64,000 nt of DNA, from NCBI GenBank assembly GCA_023400055.1, contig JAEXFN010000035.1, positions 124,001-188,000 of the forward strand. Reading direction: 5' to 3'. The notes beneath the pieces are model-generated. The model had not been told where the DNA came from. It saw only the letters and a list, made by a program, of their open reading frames with translations, and made no database searches. Position numbers and translations under genes: made by a program. This DNA is from Bacillota bacterium. GTDB lineage: Bacteria; Bacillota; UBA4882; UBA8346. Positions 51,340 through 60,199 of the stretch are shown here, in pieces (position 1 is the stretch's first letter; the number at the start of each line of letters is the position of its first letter).

Positions 51340-52749
51340 TCAGTTTCTTCCGGAATCCGCCTCGGAAACTTGGTGCAATCCCGCCTTTAGCAACTGAAAC
51401 GCCTCCGCCGGATGTTCCCCGGCCAACAATCCCAGGGTCGGCAACAGGTAATCGCGGTCCATGTAAAGCCGGGGCGCCGTCGGCTTCAACGCCTCGGGAC
51501 TGCCGGGATCGTAAAGCACGCCGCGCAGAATCCGCTGCTGCTCGGGCGAATGGACCAGCACCCCACCGGTGCCGATCACCGTCCCCAGCCGGGTCAGATC
51601 CTTGCCGGTCTGGATCCAGACCGCGCCTTGCGGTGAAAACACCTGCTCCAAGTGGCCCACATGGCGTTCCACCGCGCCCTGGACCGCCAGGAACCCCAGC
51701 GCGGCGTCGAGCGCCCAGGCATTCTCGTCCTCCGGCAGATAAGCCACGGCGGCGGCGCGCCGGGCGACGCCCATCTCCACTTCGGCCGAGGTCAGTCCGG
51801 CCAGCCGGGCCACCCGCTCCGTCCCGAACGCCTCCAATACCGCCGGCGCGCTGTAGCGCATGCCCAGATCGCCCTCGACGGTCCGCTTGACGCGCGGCTC
51901 CGGCAGGCCGCGCAATGCCACATCGCTACGGGTCGGCAAGCCCTCGGCCACCGAGTGGACATCGGTGGTCGCGCCGCCGACATCGACCAGCAGCAGCTCC
52001 CCCAGTCCAGGCGCTTCCGGTCCGGCGCCGTCCGCCAGGCAGACCGCGGCTTGCAGGGCGGCGGCCGGGGTTGGCATCACGATGCCGTCGATCAGCGATT
52101 CAACCTGATCGAGCCCCTTGGCGCGGATGATCCGTTGCAGGAAGATCTCGCGGATCCGCTGCTGGGCGGGGCCGGTATCCAAGACTCCCAGGCGGGGCAG
52201 GACATTGGCGGTCCGGTAACAGATCTTGCCGGCGGAATCCAGGATAACCTCGGCTTCCGGCGCCGCCACCCGGTTGGCGGCCAGGATCACCGGCGCCGCC
52301 AGCTCCATTCCGGCCAGCATTCCCGCATTATGCAACAGAATTTCCCGGTTGCCGCCGTCGGTCCCGCCCGCCAGCAGGATCAAATCCGGTTGCAGCGCCT
52401 GCAAATTTTCCAGGTCCGCCTGGGTCAATTCGAAACCGAAGGTCTGGATGACCCGTCCGCCGGCGCCCAGGGCCGCCCGCTTGGCCGCCTCCACCGTCAG
52501 CTCGGGAACCAGGCCGATGGCTGCGATGCGCAGTCCGCCGGCCGCGCTGCTGGCGGCGAGGCGTTTTTCATACTCGAGCGGCCCCACTTCTGCCTCTAAC
52601 TGATGCAAGGCATCCTGATAGCCGCTGATCAAGCCGTCCTCGACCGTCGTCCGGGCGGCCGCGGTTCCCAGCAGCGCCGGTCCGTCCAGATCCACCGCGG
52701 TCAGTTTGGTATAAGTGCTGCCAAAATCGATTAACAGATAAGGCCGCAT
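51340..52749 (-). CDS. glmL: Glutamate mutase repair/chaperone ATPase (MutL)
   Basis: 469 residues of the ASKHA fold. The phosphate-1 loop LLIDFGSTYTKLTAV opens the protein and phosphate-2 LLLVDVGGATTDVHSV lies near 255; LLAGGTDGGNREI also matches the GlmL family. It is thought to reactivate coenzyme B12-dependent glutamate mutase by exchanging damaged cofactor, like diol dehydratase reactivase. Last of the eight genes from gntR to glmL. Confidence 0.92.
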   Translation of the reverse strand: MRPYLLIDFGSTYTKLTAVDLDGPALLGTAAARTTVEDGLISGYQDALHQLEAEVGPLEYEKRLAASSAAGGLRIAAIGLVPELTVEAAKRAALGAGGRVIQTFGFELTQADLENLQALQPDLILLAGGTDGGNREILLHNAGMLAGMELAAPVILAANRVAAPEAEVILDSAGKICYRTANVLPRLGVLDTGPAQQRIREIFLQRIIRAKGLDQVESLIDGIVMPTPAAALQAAVCLADGAGPEAPGLGELLLVDVGGATTDVHSVAEGLPTRSDVALRGLPEPRVKRTVEGDLGMRYSAPAVLEAFGTERVARLAGLTSAEVEMGVARRAAAVAYLPEDENAWALDAALGFLAVQGAVERHVGHLEQVFSPQGAVWIQTGKDLTRLGTVIGTGGVLVHSPEQQRILRGVLYDPGSPEALKPTAPRLYMDRDYLLPTLGLLAGEHPAEAFQLLKAGLHQVSEADSGRN

Positions 52750-52770
52750 CGTTAGCTCCTTCCTTCAAAG

Positions 52771-53700
52771 CTAAGCCTTGAAGAAATCATTCAGATCGTT
52801 CAGGTTGACCGCTTCCGCCTTGCCCACCAGGCCGACCAGCAGATAGCGCCCGGCGATCGGGTCGTATTTGAACTCCTTCACCAGCTGAAAATGCTCCACT
52901 TCCGCCGAGTTGCGCAGGTGAATGCGCGGCCCGGTGCACAGGATATGCTCCGAACCGATGGCGATATGCTCCTCGTCCAGCGGATGGATGGGAATGCCCT
53001 GCTCGATATAGTGGCAGACCCGCTCTTCCACCCAGGCCGGATCGAAGTCGGGCTTGGTCGCGAACTCCAGCACAAAGCCGTGCTTAACGTCGGCGTGCTC
53101 TAACGGCTCGGTATAATGCAGTTCTTTCTCGATCACCAGGCCAGTCAGGTCCTCGGCGCTATGAGCCATCCGCCGGTAGCGCAGCGACGGAAAGACGATA
53201 TCCGCGATATCCTGGGGCAAGGGACCGAAGAGATTGGGCCGGGTCACGATCACTTCCTCGCCGATCCCGATCAGGATCCCGGCATTGATCTTCAAAAACG
53301 GATAGAGCAGCTCAAAATGTTCGATGACCACCCGCCGGTCCGCGGCCAGCGCCGCGTGAACCGCGTCGGCCAGCCGTTGCAGCGAGGCGAAGGCCATCTC
53401 AAAACGCAAATCCAGATGGTACGTATGGGCCGTGAAACGGCCGTTCTCAGCCTGGTCCAAAATGGGCAACGGCCTTACGTTGATCCCGGTGTCATCGTTG
53501 GTAAGCTCCAGGCCGGGGAAGATCCCCTTAATGAGCAGCGATTTGCCCGCTCCCGCGTCGCCGATCACCCCGATCAGGCGGTCCATCGGATTGAGATGGC
53601 GCTGACCCAGCTGGTGTCCGAGGTGGATCAGGCGGTTCTTGCCCCGCGGCGCGAAATAGACGGCATACATCAAAGATTCCGGTAAATTGAATCCGTTCAT
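52771..53700 (-). CDS. P-loop protein of the glutamate mutase operon
   Basis: 309 residues. A Walker A loop GVIGDAGAGKSLLIKGI sits at about residues 44-60, preceded by HLGHQLGQRHLN; IVFPSLRYRRMAHSAEDLTG and a C-terminal PRIHLRNSAEVEHFQLVKEF stretch follow. From memory, database entries for this type are labelled alanine-tRNA synthetase second additional domain proteins and occur beside methylaspartate genes; I cannot verify this. It may be a kinase or cofactor-handling ATPase. ATG after AGAGGTGACCC. Function unknown. Confidence 0.65.
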   Translation of the reverse strand: MNGFNLPESLMYAVYFAPRGKNRLIHLGHQLGQRHLNPMDRLIGVIGDAGAGKSLLIKGIFPGLELTNDDTGINVRPLPILDQAENGRFTAHTYHLDLRFEMAFASLQRLADAVHAALAADRRVVIEHFELLYPFLKINAGILIGIGEEVIVTRPNLFGPLPQDIADIVFPSLRYRRMAHSAEDLTGLVIEKELHYTEPLEHADVKHGFVLEFATKPDFDPAWVEERVCHYIEQGIPIHPLDEEHIAIGSEHILCTGPRIHLRNSAEVEHFQLVKEFKYDPIAGRYLLVGLVGKAEAVNLNDLNDFFKA

Positions 53701-53772
53701 GGGTCACCTCTGCGGATATTTCCATGGCTTGAAGGTGCGGCTGAAAGTCCGCACCTCCGATAAAGCAACTCG

Positions 53773-54108
53773 CTAGGACAGCTCCAAATCCAATTGCAGA
53801 TCGAGCAGGGGCGCGTGCTGTTGGGCGCCGTACACGTCGGTATCGCCCGGCGAACCGGAGGGAATCGGCCGCCGCAGATTGATCTTGATGGCTTTGGCCG
53901 GTTCGAATTCGATAATCGACAGCACTTCGTCCTCGGGCACCCGGTATAACCGGGCGATCAGATCCGGCGTGATCGCCTTAGCCGCGCAAACCTGGCGGAA
54001 AACTTCCCAGTCGCGGAAGATGATGTCCAGCGTCAGTTCATACGGCCCGGAATTCTTGCTCCGGATAACCTCGGCGATCTCCAGCAATGGCGCACTGCGA
54101 ATGGTCAT
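53773..54108 (-). CDS. DUF4387 family protein
   Basis: 111 residues. The family signature is clear: AEVIRSKNSGPYELTLDIIF and GSPGDTDVYGAQQHAPLLDL. DUF4387 genes habitually follow AtuA-like (DUF1446) genes and may form one enzyme with them. No activity has been established that I know of. In this operon it lies directly after the AtuA-like gene and before the P-loop protein. Confidence 0.85.
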   Translation of the reverse strand: MTIRSAPLLEIAEVIRSKNSGPYELTLDIIFRDWEVFRQVCAAKAITPDLIARLYRVPEDEVLSIIEFEPAKAIKINLRRPIPSGSPGDTDVYGAQQHAPLLDLQLDLELS

Positions 54109-54147
54109 GTCGGCAACACTCCTTTCGGCCGGGCCTTCCGCCCGGCA

Positions 54148-55503
54148 TCAGACCGCGATCACTTCCACGGGAAAGAACTGGCAAGGATCGGCTACCTCCA
54201 TCAAGTGATAGATGCTGAAGGCGTAAACCTCGCCGGCTTTAAAATCCGAGGGCGAATACGGGAAGGCCAGATTCCCGGCGGTGGCGATCCGGCCGGGGTA
54301 ACCGTAGTGCAGCATCGTCGAGCGGGCAAAACCGCAGATGGTGTTGGCCGCGTCCTGGGTCGCGGCGACCGCCTCGATGATGATGCCCAGTTCGTGGCCA
54401 TCCGCAGCTGGATGCGGTTCCAGCTCACCCATCACGCCATTCTTGCCATATATCTTGAAATCCAGCCGATAGTCGAAGGACTCGTTTTTAAAATTATCGG
54501 CCACCCGTTCACGAACTGCGGCGGTGATCGAATCGATCGCCCGGATCATCACCGGATCGCGGCTTCCGGCGATCGACACGGTGCGGTAACCGACCCGCCG
54601 CACTCCTTCCAGCTTGATCTGGTAGGGGTCGGAGCGGACAAAACGGCTGCCGGAAACCCGCACCCGGGATTCGGAAACCTGTTCAAATTTAGCCTCCCGC
54701 AGGTCCAGGGTGCCGCCCGGACCGGGCAGCAGATAGGGATTGGATTTCTCATACAGGGTATGCGCGGCCACCGACAGCGTGGTGCAACGCCGGGCCGGAT
54801 TCAACGGTTCCACCTCAAAGGCGTGGGGATAAAGATAGCCAAAGAGGCAATCGCTGCCGCTGCCCGGCGTCGCGGCAATGGCGGCGCATTCCAGAATCTT
54901 GCCGAGGTGCACGGCGGGACCGGGATCGAAACCCGCCCGGACGGCCTGGGCGGCGAAGACCGCCGGATCGTAGCAGCGTCCGGCCAGCACCACGTCGGCC
55001 CCGGTGGCCAGGCCCGTCAGCACCGGTTCCAGGCCCATCTGGGCGACGATCCGCACCGATTCCCGGATATCGGCCTCGGTCAATTCGGGCGCCGGGGGCA
55101 ATGGATGGACTTGGCCGGCCCGCCAGAGCTGCTCGACCGTATCCTGGGCAATCTCCGCGGCGATCGCAGCCACTTTGAAGTGCCAACCCCGTTCGGCGGC
55201 GATTTCCCGCAGCAACTCCAGATCGCGCTGGAGATGGACCGCGCTGCCGCTGCCGCCGGCGCTGCCGATTACCACCGGGATCTGCCGGGAGAGGCCCGCC
55301 TGCAAAATAAGCTCCAGATCGCGCTTGACGGCCCGCCGGTCAGTAAAGCAGACTCCGGAACCCAAATAATACGGTCCCGGATCGGTCGATCCGGCGTCCA
55401 CCGCGATCACATCGGGCCGCCGCGCCATTCCCGCCTCAAAGGACTCCAGCGGGAAGCCGTAACCCAGGATCGCGGTCGGCGAAAGGATCCGCAACTCCTC
55501 CAT
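54148..55503 (-). CDS. AtuA-like (DUF1446) protein
   Basis: 451 residues. Family features: PTAILGYGFPLESFEAGMAR, VIAVDAGSTDPGPYYLGSG, VVIGSAGGSGSAVHLQRDLE and GADVVLAGRCYDPAVFAA. Related to AtuA of acyclic terpene utilisation, whose chemistry is unresolved. Here it sits between methylaspartate ammonia-lyase and DUF4387. As the operon encodes no recognisable mesaconase, this pair is a candidate for the next step (hydration of mesaconate), which is inference only. ATG 55503 has GAGGTGA five bases before it. Confidence 0.85.
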   Translation of the reverse strand: MEELRILSPTAILGYGFPLESFEAGMARRPDVIAVDAGSTDPGPYYLGSGVCFTDRRAVKRDLELILQAGLSRQIPVVIGSAGGSGSAVHLQRDLELLREIAAERGWHFKVAAIAAEIAQDTVEQLWRAGQVHPLPPAPELTEADIRESVRIVAQMGLEPVLTGLATGADVVLAGRCYDPAVFAAQAVRAGFDPGPAVHLGKILECAAIAATPGSGSDCLFGYLYPHAFEVEPLNPARRCTTLSVAAHTLYEKSNPYLLPGPGGTLDLREAKFEQVSESRVRVSGSRFVRSDPYQIKLEGVRRVGYRTVSIAGSRDPVMIRAIDSITAAVRERVADNFKNESFDYRLDFKIYGKNGVMGELEPHPAADGHELGIIIEAVAATQDAANTICGFARSTMLHYGYPGRIATAGNLAFPYSPSDFKAGEVYAFSIYHLMEVADPCQFFPVEVIAV

Positions 55504-55524
55504 TCGATTCACCTCTTTCATGAT

Positions 55525-56802
55525 TCAGCGTGAAAGGGATTCCATCCGAAAATCTTTCTGTAAAGCTTGGCGCAGGGCCAGCACCCGGCGCATCTCGTTA
55601 TACACGATCATATAGCCCTCGTCGACCCCCATCCCCGGTTTGGCCAAAATCTGATCCGGCCCGGTCGCCAGGGCCAAATGAACGCAGATCTGCGCCGAAC
55701 GGTCGGTCTCGTTGCAGGTTCCGCCCAGATAAGCGCCGATCCCGTGCGACTTGCAGTAGAGGACCGCCTCAATGCAGTTATTGATGCCGCCCAGGTCGGG
55801 GGTTTTAATCTGGATCATGTGCCCGGCCTTGGCGTCGGCGAACAGCCGGATATCTTCCAGGGTATTGCACCATTCGTCGGCCACGATCGCCACCGGGATG
55901 CCCCGGGCATCCAAGACCCGCCGCAGCTCCGCCAGGGCATCCACTTGCGCCGGACGGCCGCCCATGTCGACCGGCCCCTCGATCCGCAACATTAGCGGGG
56001 CGGCGGCTTCGGCCAGCCGGGCCAGATAGTCGACCATCCGGCCCAAATCGTGGTCGAAGGCCAGGCCGATGGTGCCGTAGACATCCAGATGGAGGATAGG
56101 CTGGTAATCCGGGCGCGGTTTCAAGCGATCGATCCGCTCCCGCAGCCAATTCACATATTCGAGCAACAATTCGCCGCGGTGGCCCAATTTGGTGGCTACA
56201 TTATTGATCAGCCCGTGTGGGAGCACGTCGACCCCCTTCAGGATCATTTTGTCGGCGTTGGTGTAACGTTCATCCCCAGTCTGGGTGAAGATGGGGATGG
56301 GGCTGGTCACGGGCTCGGTTCCGTATTCGGCGGCGATCAGGTCGACCATCAGCGTGCGCTTCGCCCGGGCGGCCGCGTCCAGCAGCGCCTGGGTGATCCC
56401 GTAACGAATCGCTGTATGTAATGGCTTGCCGCTGGCGGGGTCGGTCATTTGGTCCAATTCCTCGGCCAGCGCCCGAAAGCCGGTCAGCTCCCGGCCCACC
56501 AGGCGCGGCCTGAGCACCCGGTCGATGACGGGGATGAATTCGGAGGCCAGAAAGAGCGGGTCACGGCCCCCGGCACCCGAGTATTGTACGGCGGCGCAAT
56601 CGCCGTGGGCGATCGCCCCGTCTTCCAGCACCAGCAGCACCGAGACCACCTCGCCGGCCTGGCGCACGCCGGAGAACCCCGGCAGCAGCGGTTCGCCCCG
56701 GTAAGCCGCGCCGTCCGGCTCGGCCCCGTGTTTGATCGCCAGTTGATCGTCGAAAAAGAAACCGGTTCGCCCGGGGGCGCAGATCAAATCGACAATTCGC
56801 AT
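55525..56802 (-). CDS. mal: Methylaspartate ammonia-lyase
   Basis: 425-residue enolase-superfamily enzyme converting (2S,3S)-3-methylaspartate to mesaconate and ammonia. Catalytic Lys333 (QIKTPDLGG) and His196 (VLPHGLIN), metal ligands Asp240 (LHLDVYG), Glu275 (RIEGP) and Asp309 (VADEWCN) correspond to Lys331, His194, Asp238, Glu273 and Asp307 of the clostridial enzyme with a two-residue shift. Follows glmE in the operon. Confidence 0.95.
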   Translation of the reverse strand: MRIVDLICAPGRTGFFFDDQLAIKHGAEPDGAAYRGEPLLPGFSGVRQAGEVVSVLLVLEDGAIAHGDCAAVQYSGAGGRDPLFLASEFIPVIDRVLRPRLVGRELTGFRALAEELDQMTDPASGKPLHTAIRYGITQALLDAAARAKRTLMVDLIAAEYGTEPVTSPIPIFTQTGDERYTNADKMILKGVDVLPHGLINNVATKLGHRGELLLEYVNWLRERIDRLKPRPDYQPILHLDVYGTIGLAFDHDLGRMVDYLARLAEAAAPLMLRIEGPVDMGGRPAQVDALAELRRVLDARGIPVAIVADEWCNTLEDIRLFADAKAGHMIQIKTPDLGGINNCIEAVLYCKSHGIGAYLGGTCNETDRSAQICVHLALATGPDQILAKPGMGVDEGYMIVYNEMRRVLALRQALQKDFRMESLSR

Positions 56803-56874
56803 CCAAATCGCTCCTTTATATCATGCCAAGCCCAACGGGTCATCCTCAGTTCTCGCCCGCAAAGGCCCGGCGGC

Positions 56875-58326
56875 TCAATGAGGCCGTCCCACCAGCATCC
56901 CCTTGCTGATGGCGTAAATATCGTCGATCACCATCTGGAAACTGACCGGCCTTTCTTCGGCCTGGGCCCGGGCGGCGATCTTGCGCTGGTGGAAATCCAT
57001 GATCGCCGGGGTCAGCGGCAGGCCGCCGCGGTCCAGCAGGCGGACGGCGCCGTTCTGGTCGCGCACCGGCATCACCTTGCCGCGGTTGCAGCGGCTCGGT
57101 GCGAAAGGCACGTCGAGGATGCCGGCGGCAAAAGCCCGTACCGCCCCGGCGGCCCAATCGCCGTCCCCGATCTCCAGCACCCGTTCCAGGATGCAGCGGG
57201 TCTCGGCTTCGATCATCGCCATCTCCTCTTGCAGCTCCGGCGAGTCCGGCAGGCTCTGATCGCGCAGCATGTTCAGGGCCTGGCGGGTGGCTTTCAGGCC
57301 GTCGGCATTGGCTTCCTTGGTCGGCACGCCGAAGGCCTCGTGGGGACTCTTGACGATCACTTTATTGGCGCCGGAGAAGGCCGCCGCCAGGGCGCCCCAG
57401 CCGATCACCGCGAAAGCCTTGGCCTCGTCGGGCGGGAAGCCGCCCATCCACTGATGAAAGACAGTATAAGTCCGTACCTGATCATATCCGAAACGTCGCA
57501 GGTATTCGACGACCAAATTCTTCAAGACCCGCAGCGCCGCCACATCCTGAATCAGATTGCCGCATTGGCCGTAGCCGACCGTGATATTGCGGACGCCCTG
57601 TTCCGCCGCAAGCAGCGCCTCGATGATGGCCACCGTGTGCGAGATGCAGGGCGGCACCAAGGTCCCGGTCAGCGGGCCGAAGGGTTCCCGGTCGATGGCG
57701 ATGCCGCGCTCTTCGTACCAGCCCACCAGACGGTCCACATACTGCCAATGGGCGATCGTCACTTCCAGCGGCATATCCTTGGCGTAAGGGATGTTGTAGG
57801 AGATTCCGCCCCCCTCGAACGCGGTGAATCCCGACGCCAGCGCGATCTCCGCCAGCAACCGGGCGTCGGGCGTGCCGTGGCGGACCTGAATCGGCCGGCT
57901 GACGCTCTCGGTGACCCGGCGGGTGACCATGACGCCGTGATTGACCACGGGAAAGCCGTTCAGCATGGAACGGCCGGCATTGCGGCTGGCCTCGATCCCG
58001 TCCTGCGCCTCCCGGTAGCGGTTTTGCCGGGTGTAGCTGTCGACGGTGACCGGCAGCAGGTCGGCGTCGCCTTCCTTCTCCAAGTACTGGAGCAGCGCGA
58101 TCTGCTCCTCGACCAAGGCCACCCCGGCCCGGGGCTGAATCAGGATCTGCCCTTGGGCCCGAGCTCTCTCCAGCCGTTCCGAGAAGCGTTTGGCCTTGGG
58201 AATCTTGTTTTGATACTCAACGGCCTCATCCCGGTCGACCTCGCCGCCGGTGGGCCATTGGCCGAGCACCTCGCGCCGGATATCCTCAAAGTCCCGATCG
58301 TTCAGACGCCGGTTGGTCAACTCCAT
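56875..58326 (-). CDS. glmE: Glutamate mutase epsilon (large) subunit
   Basis: 483 residues, the same length as clostridial MutE. The start (MELTNRRLNDRDFEDIRREV) and QPRAGVALVEEQIALLQYLE match the family; substrate-binding arginines fall in QPRAGVAL and ESVSRPIQVRHGTPD. It forms the TIM barrel that, with GlmS and adenosylcobalamin, interconverts L-glutamate and (2S,3S)-3-methylaspartate. The ATG, after AGGAGGG, lies inside the end of glmS. Confidence 0.95.
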   Translation of the reverse strand: MELTNRRLNDRDFEDIRREVLGQWPTGGEVDRDEAVEYQNKIPKAKRFSERLERARAQGQILIQPRAGVALVEEQIALLQYLEKEGDADLLPVTVDSYTRQNRYREAQDGIEASRNAGRSMLNGFPVVNHGVMVTRRVTESVSRPIQVRHGTPDARLLAEIALASGFTAFEGGGISYNIPYAKDMPLEVTIAHWQYVDRLVGWYEERGIAIDREPFGPLTGTLVPPCISHTVAIIEALLAAEQGVRNITVGYGQCGNLIQDVAALRVLKNLVVEYLRRFGYDQVRTYTVFHQWMGGFPPDEAKAFAVIGWGALAAAFSGANKVIVKSPHEAFGVPTKEANADGLKATRQALNMLRDQSLPDSPELQEEMAMIEAETRCILERVLEIGDGDWAAGAVRAFAAGILDVPFAPSRCNRGKVMPVRDQNGAVRLLDRGGLPLTPAIMDFHQRKIAARAQAEERPVSFQMVIDDIYAISKGMLVGRPH

Positions 58327-58783
58327 GACGCAGTCCCTCCTGTTCCCGAAGCTGCAATCCGCCGCTCCAATCGGTCATGCCGAGATCGCGGGCCAAATCG
58401 GCGATGGCCGTTTCGGGCATGGTTCCCGGCGGATACACCCGGTCGAAACCCATCCGCTTAAAGGTCTCTTCCACCTGGCCGAACTCGGCCTTGCCGACCA
58501 CCAGATTGCCGCCGACATACAGCAGGATCTTGCCGATCCCGGCCTCCAGGCATTTTTCGCGCAAGCCCCTGCAATCCAGCTCGGCATGGCCATATAACGA
58601 GGAAACCAGGATGACGTCGGCCGCCGTCTCGATAGCGGCGTGAATGAATTCCTCCTGCGAAACCATGACCCCCAGGTTGACCACGTTAAACCCGGCTTCG
58701 CTGAAGGCCCGTTCCAGAATTTTGTTGCCGACCGCATGCACATCCATGCCGATGACACCCATTACCAACGTTGGCGTTTTCAT
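58286..58783 (-). CDS. glmS: Glutamate mutase sigma (B12-binding) subunit
   Basis: 165 residues. The cobalamin-binding signature DVHAVGNKI (Asp14, His16, Gly19), SSLYGH at 61-66 and GGNLVVG at 91-97 give base-off/His-on B12 binding. Typical GlmS proteins end near residue 137; here about 28 extra residues run into glmE (41-base overlap). ATGA overlap with the upstream gntR stop. Works with GlmE. Confidence 0.95.
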   Translation of the reverse strand: MKTPTLVMGVIGMDVHAVGNKILERAFSEAGFNVVNLGVMVSQEEFIHAAIETAADVILVSSLYGHAELDCRGLREKCLEAGIGKILLYVGGNLVVGKAEFGQVEETFKRMGFDRVYPPGTMPETAIADLARDLGMTDWSGGLQLREQEGLRHGVDQPASERSGL

Positions 58784-59790
58784 GCCGTCCCTCTCTTTTC
58801 TCTGTCGCTCACCGCCCGGTCGATCGCATGGCGGACCAGATTGACCGAGCCGATGTCCAGTTCGTGAATGTAGGGGATGACCTCTTTCTCCCCGGCCAGG
58901 GCCTTCACTTCTTTATAACGTTCCACGTAAGTCAGCAAAATATGGTGTTCCCCGATAAAGCGCTCCAGTTCCTGGCGATCGGTGGTGGTCGTGTGCTCAA
59001 ACTGCAGATCGTAGACTCCCAGCTTGGCCAGGGCCCGCTGGACGATCTCCGGGAACTCCGGGCTCAGACAGACCAGGCCGATCTTGCCGCTGGGCGCCAG
59101 CCGGATCAGTTTGATCAGGTTTTCGATCTGTGGTTGGGCGGCCACCGCGACGATCTCGGTGTGCAAACCCAGCCGGGCCACGATCTGGCTGACGGTCTCC
59201 AAATGGGTCGTCGTGGTCACGATCAGATCGGCCTCCTGGATCACCCCGCCGATCTCCGGGCTGAGGCTGGCGAAGCGCTCCAGCAGCAGCGGAATGATCT
59301 CCACCCGCACCGACTCCCGGAACTGCCGGACGAAGTTATGGAGCTGCTCCTGGTTGCAGTCGACGAAGATCACCCGCGCCTTGCTCAGCGAGGCCTCCTT
59401 TTCCCTGATCCGCACGGTGGCCAGGGCCATGAACTGCTCCATCGAGAATCCCAGATCGAGGCTTTCCTCGATGGCCAGGTCGATCAGGCGCAGGACCTTC
59501 TCCTTCCGGCTCAGCTCCAACGGGTTATGGGCCGCCGACGGCCCGTCCGGCTGGTCCGTCGTTACGAAGGTGCCCTTCCCTTGTCCTACGGTCAAAACCC
59601 CTTCCTCCTGGAGCTCCTGATAGGCCATGCTCACCGTGTTGCGGCTGATCCGCAATTCGTCGGCCAGCTCGCGCTCGGTGGGCAGCCGCTCGCCGCGGGC
59701 AATGGTCTGGCTGGTGATCAGCTTCCTGATCTGTTCCTTGATCTGGATGTACAGCGGGACCCCGGCCGATTTGTCAATGGCAATCCGCAT
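58780..59790 (-). CDS. GntR-family regulator with long effector domain
   Basis: 336 residues. The winged helix has GVPLYIQIKEQIRKLITSQT and RELADELRISRNTVSMAYQE, the YtrA/MocR-like N-terminus. The C-terminal about 220 residues (VIFVDCNQEQLHNFVRQFRE; LIVTTTTHLETVSQIVARL) are not an aminotransferase and look like a ligand-binding alpha/beta domain. First gene of the glutamate mutase operon, with two matching half-palindromes over its promoter, so probably an autoregulator sensing a pathway metabolite. ATG 59790 after AAGGGGAAA. Confidence 0.87.
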   Translation of the reverse strand: MRIAIDKSAGVPLYIQIKEQIRKLITSQTIARGERLPTERELADELRISRNTVSMAYQELQEEGVLTVGQGKGTFVTTDQPDGPSAAHNPLELSRKEKVLRLIDLAIEESLDLGFSMEQFMALATVRIREKEASLSKARVIFVDCNQEQLHNFVRQFRESVRVEIIPLLLERFASLSPEIGGVIQEADLIVTTTTHLETVSQIVARLGLHTEIVAVAAQPQIENLIKLIRLAPSGKIGLVCLSPEFPEIVQRALAKLGVYDLQFEHTTTTDRQELERFIGEHHILLTYVERYKEVKALAGEKEVIPYIHELDIGSVNLVRHAIDRAVSDREKRGTA

Positions 59791-59813
59791 CGCTTTCCCC
59801 TTCAATCAAAAAG

Positions 59814-59865
59814 ATCAATTGATTAATCCAATATTATTATATGCCAAATTGGATCAATGTGTCAA
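59814..59865 (-). promoter_or_regulatory. Promoter and GntR operators of the glutamate mutase operon
   Basis: TTGACA (59865-59860), 18 bases, TATAAT (59841-59836) on the minus strand. The spacer holds ATTGATCCAAT, and the region just downstream of the -10 holds ATTGGATTAATCAAT (59832-59818), the same word in opposite orientation, followed by ATCAATTGAT. Occupancy at both sites would cover the promoter. Confidence 0.78.
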
Positions 59866-60050
59866 AGCTTTATTAGGGTTAATGTTCCAAATTTCCGGCC
59901 CGACTTATCCAGGGAATCGAAGCTCCCCGCAGCGCGATGCCAAGGCGCGAATCCGAGTGCTGTTTCCGGCCGTTCGTTCCGGTTTATCTCATTCCTTTTA
60001 GTATGCTGTTTATGGCTCCGGTCTATGAATCGCAGCCGCTGGGCATAAAG

Positions 60051-60080
60051 TAAAAACCCCGGGAACGGAGCGCCGGGGTT
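60051..60080 (-). terminator. Terminator of the AraC-family gene
   Basis: AACCCCGG/CCGGGGTT with a ten-base loop and TTTTTAC on the minus strand, 120 bases after the stop. The remaining bases from 59866 to 60199 hold no gene I can support. Confidence 0.7.
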
Positions 60081-60199
60081 CGAAAAACAAAGAAGCAGCC
60101 GATTTCAAGCAAGTCGGCGCATTGAAAAACAAGAACGGGACGCTCCCTTACGAGGACCTATGTGCGGGAGAAGGAAGGCGAAACCAGATATAGCCATTT

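Noticed and set aside
56449..58461. 670-codon plus-strand frame opposite mal and glmE, and similar long antisense frames across 51-59 kb
   Set aside because: They are a consequence of high GC content; the opposite strand encodes full-length enzymes with all catalytic residues.
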